Shown: positions 58,875-64,000 of the stretch, one piece after another
How the letters are laid out: each line of letters starts with the position of its first letter
How positions within the stretch are numbered: position 1 is the stretch's first letter
Assembly (NCBI GenBank): GCA_932521035.1
Contig: OW051493.1
Span: forward strand, 6,944,001-7,008,000
DNA from: Oscheius dolichura
Lineage: Eukaryota; Nematoda; Chromadorea; Rhabditida; Rhabditidae
Reading direction: 5' to 3'
DNA length: 64,000 nucleotides
Program-made: the position numbers and the translations under genes
Notes under the pieces: model-generated
What the model saw: only the letters and a program-made list of their open reading frames with translations
Told to the model about the DNA's origin: nothing
The model's database searches: none

Positions 58875-59493
58875 ATGCGCTGTCCTCCGCTTCTTCTCGC
58901 CTCCCGTTTGGGCATGTTTATAGAGAATGGTTAGCTTCCCGGTTCTCTTTAAGCGTAGCTACTCGATTCAGCCTTCGCTATCAGCGTTAAAGACGCCGAG
59001 GTGATTGTCCAGGAACTAAATCAAAAGTTGGCTGAATACTTCAAAGCCAACGATCTCAAGAGCTTATCCGAGGTGGGAGGACTTCTTTTCCATTTTGGTG
59101 TCTATTTTGAAGAATTTCCCTTTGTATCATAAAACAGAATAGTAAACTCTTTGTTGCCGACGGCAGCCTGCACGTGAATAACAAGAAAGTCGTCTCCAGC
59201 AACCGTGACCAGATCCAGAAATACTACGAGGCCGAGCGGAAATCCGGAGTCAAGGTCCTGAAATACCTCTCCCAGGAGGTCAAAGTTGACGTGGACAAGA
59301 TCACGGCCGAGGGACGGTTCGGCTTACGTCACTACTACGAAGACACCGGACCGTGGGATCTTGGAAACTACAGCAAGGTCATCGTCCAGGTGAGACGCGG
59401 AGTAGAGGTAGAGAAGATGGAAGTGTTTAGGATCCTCAAGACCATGTCTACCGTATTGCCGAAGAGACCAACAATTTCTACAAGACTACTTGA
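58875..59493 (+). CDS. NTF2-like (SnoaL/DUF4440-type) small protein
   Basis: Exons 58875-58929, 58972-59072, 59138-59389 and 59431-59493, 156 aa. After a short leader, residues form the alpha+beta pattern of NTF2-like folds: an initial helix (LNQKLAEYFKANDLKSLSE), strands around LFVADGSLHVNN, a helix (RDQIQKYYEAERKSG) and paired strands (GLRHYYEDTGPW, YSKVIVQ). Nematodes have many such small proteins of unknown activity. The start is chosen at the ATG giving a continuous phase; an inner ATG at GMFIEN is possible. Confidence 0.6.
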
Positions 59494-59683
59494 AGTGGTG
59501 AGGACATAAAAATGCAATGAAACTGGCGCTTTGGATGAAGGGCTCGAGAAGGGATTTGTGTAGGAGTCCCTGGGGTTGAAGTCAAAATAATACAGGCACA
59601 TGCTACAAATGATTTATTAGAGGAAGGAATACAAGTGAATAAGAGTATCAACCAGAAGGAAGTAAAGCAGAAGGAGGCTGGAT

Positions 59684-60165
59684 TTATCGACGTTCAATTG
59701 GAATGGGACGGGCAGACGAGGCGCCGGTCTTGGGAGCCTCGATCTGGAGATGGCCCTTGTCGGTCAGCTGGGAACGGACGGCAGCCAGGTCGACATCCTC
59801 GGGCAGGGTCCACTTGCGACAGAAGGATCTGAAGAGGGGAGGGGTTAGTTGAATTCTAGAGACAAAAAGGGGGAGACTCACCTCTGCATGTAGTTGTTCT
59901 GGTCGCGTCTCTCGTGGGTGCCCTCGATGGTCAGCACCCGGCCATCCAGGTTGACCTTCAACTCCTCGGGCTTGAACTGGCTCACATCCAGACTGACTCC
60001 GAATTTCTTCTCGTCATCCACCACGTCGGCCGTCGTGTTGGCAATGTGAACATTGTCGCCGGAGTTGAACCAGTAGGGCAGGACACCGCGTTCGAGGCTC
60101 TGCAGGTCGTGGAACATGTCGTCGAAGACGGAGTGGAGGCGGTGGGGGCGGAGGATTAGAGACAT
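59684..60165 (-). CDS. Small heat shock protein (Hsp20), left of pair
   Basis: Exons 59882-60165 and 59684-59828, 142 aa. The alpha-crystallin domain is complete: FGVSLDVSQFKPEELKVNLD, VLTIEGTHER, RKWTLPEDVDLAAVRSQL and GHLQIEAP. ATP-independent holdase that binds unfolding proteins, typically as oligomers; cytosolic. Short N- and C-terminal extensions as in the nematode HSP-16 group. Transcribed divergently from the sister gene through a 222-bp shared promoter containing a heat shock element. Confidence 0.93.
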
Positions 60166-60308
60166 TTTTTAGAGGATGAGTTGAGAACGGAAGTAGAGGT
60201 TGCCCTCCCTGCTTACCCCTTGCTTATATCCCATTTGAGGCGGAAATTACGAGAAGAATCGGGAAGGGACGCGAGGTAAACAGCCGCCGCCCAGCTCGTT
60301 CGCGAGTG

Positions 60309-60321
60309 TTCTCGAACCTTC
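60309..60321. promoter_or_regulatory. Heat shock element in divergent promoter
   Basis: TTCTCGAACCTTC is three alternating nTTCn/nGAAn units, the HSF-1 trimer site, between two Hsp20 genes transcribed away from each other. TATA-like boxes flank it: TATAAGC (minus orientation, near 60220) and GATAAAAGG (plus, near 60334). Confidence 0.85.
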
Positions 60322-60387
60322 GGCCGCCCGGCGATAAAAGGCCGGCCGGGAGGGGGACGGCCAACACAACTCAAGTTAACTCGACCA

Positions 60388-60906
60388 ATGGCTCTCATCT
60401 TCCGCTCTCCTCGCTATTCTTCCCCCTTCGACAGCATCTTCCGCGACATGGAATGCCTCGAACGGGCACTCCTTCCTCGCTGGTTCCAGCCGCCTGCCGA
60501 GATGGCCGACCAGACCTCGTCCTCCTCCTCGGCCCCAGAGATTATCAACGACGAGAAGAACTTCGCCGTCAAGATGGACGTGAGCCAGTTCAAGCCGGAG
60601 GAACTCAAGGTCAACCTCGACGGACGGGTCTTGACTGTGGAAGGCACCCACGAGTCCAAGGATGAGCACAGCTGCACCCAGAGGTAGGCTCCGGTCCTTT
60701 TTCTTGTTATCCTCCCCACTTCAAATAGTAGAGAATGCCCCCCAATATCCGATATTTCCAGATCCTTTACCCGTAAGTGGCTCCTCCCCGAGAACATCGA
60801 CCTGGCCGCCGTCCGATCCCAGCTAGACGACAAGGGCCATCTCCAGATCGAGGCGCCCAAAATCGCCGGCCCCACTGCCCGGAACATCGCCATCGAGAAG
60901 AACTAA
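60388..60906 (+). CDS. Small heat shock protein (Hsp20), right of pair
   Basis: Exons 60388-60683 and 60762-60906, 146 aa. Same alpha-crystallin landmarks as the divergent partner (DVSQFKPEELKVNLDGRVLT, RKWLLPENIDLAAVRSQLDD, GHLQIEAPK) and the intron at the same position, so the pair arose by inverted duplication. Differs mainly in a Ser-rich insert (TSSSSSAPE) before the domain. Predicted HSF-1-inducible holdase. Confidence 0.93.
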
Positions 60907-61176
60907 CTGTTTTCTGTCCTATTTATTACAATGATACGTGTTATTTTCCTTCTTGCTTTATTGTACTGGTAACACTAATAAATAGTGGTAAATAATATAT
61001 TGTTCTCTGGCAACTGGGCGGGGAATAACGGTAGAAAGGAGGAGCGGCGGAATATCGTCTACCTCATCTTGAATCTCCTTTTGAAATGATTATTTTTTTC
61101 CTTTTGACATTGTCCGCTGGAGGAATTCATAAAATAGTCTTGTTGACTACATCGCCCTCGAATATTCTAGGGGCGT

Positions 61177-61276
61177 CGACCGGCTCTGCCTGGAAGCGCT
61201 GTCCGTTTCTCGAATCTTCCAGAGCCATCGCTGCCTGCCGTACTAATTATTCGATAGAGAGTTCTAGAAAAGAAGG
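61177..61276. repeat. Dispersed repeat, copy 1
   Basis: Shares CGACxGGCTCTGCC, CCGTTTCTCGAATC, CATCGCTGCCTG and AGAGAGTTCTAGAAAAGAAGG, in order and spacing, with 63297-63386. Non-coding. Confidence 0.7.
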
Positions 61277-61682
61277 AAAACAACGGCAATACTGGTGAAA
61301 TTAATAAACACACAGTGAAGTAAAGGCTGTCGTCGTCCTCTATGGGTTACAGTCGGAGAGCGGGTCTACCTCTGCCGGAGTGGTTAGCAGAACAATAAAG
61401 TAGGCTGTGCTCGAGATGACGGTTATTTTAAACATTGTAACCGCCTCGTAACCAATTGTATGAGCCAGATGAAGGAAAGAGTTCATTTATTACCATTTGT
61501 TGTCAATTTCTTCTCGATAATATACACTCAAAGGGAAAGGCCTTCCTCATCGCGCCGTATTCCATCTTGGCTTCCATTCTCGGTAGGTCTGGTCAAAAGT
61601 GACCCGTCGGTTTTGGTTGATATCTGGTCGAGCACCGGTCAGGAGACTTGTTGACGGACGTGGCTGCCAGTCGGTCATTGAG

Positions 61683-62243
61683 TGGGAGTGGACAAGGCAC
61701 TCAAGAAGACGGACGCCATCTACCAGGAGAAGGAGTTGCTGGTGGAGAAGCTGACCGAGGAGAAGAAGCGGATGGAAGAGGAGAAGGGCCATTCCGGCGA
61801 GGCCGAATTCTACAAGGGACAACTCGAAGAAGTCCAGGGTTTATTGGTATGGCCCACTTCTACTCTTCCACATAAATCAACTCGTCTTTCAGGTGAAGTT
61901 GCACCAGGAGAAGCGAGGTCTGACAGGCCATCTGGAAGAGCTCCAATCCGAGCTGCAGGAAAAGGAGAAAAGCCTCGTCCAGGCGAAGAATGAGGTGAGA
62001 GAGTGGATGGATGAGGAAGAGACACCTTTTAGACTGACAGGATAGCCAAGCGGTCGAAGCAGGAGAAGGCCGACAACAAGGCGACGCTGAAGAAGCTGAA
62101 AGACCGGAAACGAAGATACAAGCAGCTTTATTCGGAATCGATCACTGCTTTGGAAGGAATTCTCCCGAAGTTGGCAAGGTATGTCTTTTATTTTACTTTC
62201 AAATATCTTTTGTTTTAGCTCATCGATCTCAACGAGCAACTGA
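61683..62243 (+). pseudogene. Coiled-coil protein 3' portion, start not found
   Basis: Exons ~61683-61846, 61893-61994, 62033-62178 and 62219-62243 are phase-consistent and encode a nearly continuous coiled coil (KELLVEKLTEEKKRMEEEK, GHLEELQSELQEKEKSL, ATLKKLKDRKRR) ending SSSISTSN; an AATAAA follows. The first exon has an in-frame stop just upstream and no ATG, and a partial copy of its LLVEKLT segment recurs near 62650. It could be a 5'-truncated duplicate or a gene whose first exons I could not find. Confidence 0.45.
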
Positions 62244-63296
62244 GAGCCGGAGAAGTTCGTGATAATAAAAAATAAATAAAGCAGGTGAAAAAATTTTGTT
62301 TTGTTTCTTGACGGGGGTTTCTTGACTATCGGCTGCTCTTCTTAAGGTCGTCTTGTTTTCTGGAGTCCGAGAAGATAAGACGAATGTTTCTGATGGACGC
62401 GTCGGCGAAGATGCCCTCCCTGTCCCTCCTCCTCTCACCCCGAACGGAGTCATCCCGGAGGGAGAGCGCGGCCCGGCGCCGCCACTGTCCCCCCATGGTG
62501 TCTTTTATGGGCGTTGTTGTTCATCTTACTGGCTGACGATCATCTTGGATCCGCACTACTGTGGCCAATTCGACAATTCGGCCACCACGATGTCCGTCAA
62601 TGAGCAGCTCATCTGGAACTTTCACATGTTCCTTGTACCGCGAATAAGCTGGACCTGCTGGTGGAGAAGCTGACCAAGGAGAAGGAGGGGGAAAAAGAGG
62701 ACAAGAGATGGTTAGTTCAATCACAATTCTAACATAGACGACACGAATTTCGAACACGAGGCCCTTCTTGATGAAGTTACAAATGCTTTCCGCGCTCTTC
62801 AAGCGACAAACTCCAAGGTATCTCTTTCTGTTTCTTTGGTTTTAGCTAGTCAAACTGCTCCGCCCCACGTCGAAGGCCGCTCATCTCGCTCAACAGCCCC
62901 TCCTAAATCTCTAGAGGAATAAACAACTTTTTCAGAGCTATCTTTTGTCTTTTTTTGTTATTTCTATTGTCTTGTCTTGTCTTTTCGCTGGCAGTCTTCT
63001 ACGGCATACGCTCGTTTTGCTTCCTATTGTGACTCGCAGAGCATGAGATTGTTTTTAATTATGAGTCTCCGCTGTCCTCCTCAGCTCCTTTCGTCCTCCC
63101 TTTGGGCATACGGCCACCGGCTCCGGCAGACGGCTGCAGACACCTTTCTCTCGCCTGCCTCCTCTTTTCGGATGAATGTTGGAGCGAAAACCTTCTGAAA
63201 CGGAGGCAGGAAGCTGATCCTGACTTTTTACCAGCCACCTCGGGCAGAAAGCAAAGTACAGTCTCTGCCGCGCCGGAGCCACGAGGATCGACCTTC

Positions 63297-63386
63297 GACT
63301 GGCTCTGCCGGGTGCTGCCCGTTTCTCGAATCCTCCATCGCTGCCTGTCGTGCTTATTATGCGGCAGAGAGTTCTAGAAAAGAAGG
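63297..63386. repeat. Dispersed repeat, copy 2
   Basis: Diverged copy of 61177-61276, same orientation, slightly shorter. Confidence 0.7.
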
Positions 63387-63449
63387 CGGGGAAACTGGGA
63401 AACAGTAACCATAAATAGAAACTTTCATTTCGTAGGAGAGCGTAATAAA

Positions 63450-64000
63450 TCACAAATAAATAGCAACAAAAGCCATAAAGAAGCTCAACAGAACAGAGGG
63501 GAAGGCTACAGATTTGGGAGTGGTGGGAGGCTGGGTGGGTGCGTTTGTTGGAGCCACTGTTGGCGTTGTTGTTGTTGTAGGGGCAGGTGGGTTGATTACT
63601 GTAGTTGGGGCAGTAGTCGTGGGCACTGTAGCTGCAGTTGTTGTTGGTTTTGCATCACTAAAACCGGTTGTTTATCGCCCTCTTTCCCCGAGACGAATGC
63701 TGCAATATTCACCTACCCCTGTTGTGTTTGGATGAGGAAGGTTCTAATCTCCTGGGGCTTCAACTGGAACTGGAAGCCGTCTAGAAAATTAAGATTAGGG
63801 GATGTTATATAGTAATCCTTACTTAAGACGGTGTTTGTCTCGTCCCTGTTGACGCCCAATCGGAGTTCCTTGGCCGAGTAGACGTTAAGCGAGGTGAAGA
63901 GCGTCTGAAAAGAAAATATGGGGTGTTATCTTGGGAAATAAGGCGAAGCAACTTACAGAGAGGTCCACGGTCTGTGTCTGACCGTTTTCAGATCCCTGAA
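63450..64000 (-). CDS. GH38 alpha-mannosidase-like C-terminus with mucin tail (partial)
   Basis: Last four exons of a minus-strand gene that continues beyond the window: 63957-64000+, 63823-63904, 63717-63780 and 63450-63657. The segment DLSTLFTSLNVYSAKELRLGVN followed by FQFQLKPQEIRTFLI matches the C-terminal beta domain of glycoside hydrolase family 38 (E..L..N ... L.P.qIRTF). The last exon adds a Thr/Pro-rich stalk (PTTTAPTTV, TTTPTVAPTNAP) and a hydrophobic end (VLLSFFMAFVAIYL) that resembles a GPI-anchor signal or tail anchor, unusual for lysosomal mannosidases. The assignment rests on the C-terminal motif only. Confidence 0.65.

Overview
This window looks like a compact nematode nuclear genome. 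Introns are very short (mostly 33-60 bp, GT..TTTCAG/TTTTAG), several ATGs sit directly after an acceptor-like TTTCAG/TTACAG (consistent with spliced-leader trans-splicing), and the gene content is nematode-like: srh/str-type chemoreceptors, CYP33-like P450s, a thaumatin-like protein, i-type lysozymes, a PNC-1-like nicotinamidase and a head-to-head small heat shock pair. I cannot name the species. All gene models were assembled by hand from splice signals, reading-frame phase and paralogue comparison; exon arithmetic is phase-consistent wherever I give exon lists.

Layout. 0.4-3.8 kb: two tandem chemoreceptor genes. 3.8-14.4 kb: gene-poor, with a small secreted precursor and three small single-TM proteins. 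14.5-24.8 kb: three related P450s flanking a four-TM protein. 25.4-26.9 kb: a bHLH-PAS type protein lacking a recognisable basic region. 27-29.3 kb: no gene seen. 29.4-32.5 kb: two members of an unrecognised coiled-coil/acidic family. 32.6-46.2 kb: an island of secreted defence-type proteins (cystine-knot peptides, i-type lysozymes, a defensin-like peptide, a thaumatin-like protein), built around a 1,909-bp inverted repeat whose arms appear identical; the 8.5-kb spacer also holds a frame-shifted nicotinamidase, a RING-H2 E3 ligase and a TP-rich protein. 46.2-53.9 kb: a broken matrixin, a glycine-rich protein, more family members and pseudogenes, and a truncated macro domain abutting a viral-envelope-like ORF. 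54-55 kb: a foldback element with 244-bp arms. 55.3-60.9 kb: a coiled-coil/polyproline protein, a FLYWCH protein, an NTF2-like protein and the divergent sHSP pair. 61-64 kb: a coiled-coil fragment, dispersed repeats and the 3' end of a GH38 mannosidase-like gene with a mucin-like tail.

The most interesting themes are the mirrored effector island with shared upstream elements, a short motif (GCTGTCTAACTGTGG) recurring inside unrelated introns, an apparent excess of GC-AG introns, and a locally expanded protein family of unknown function.
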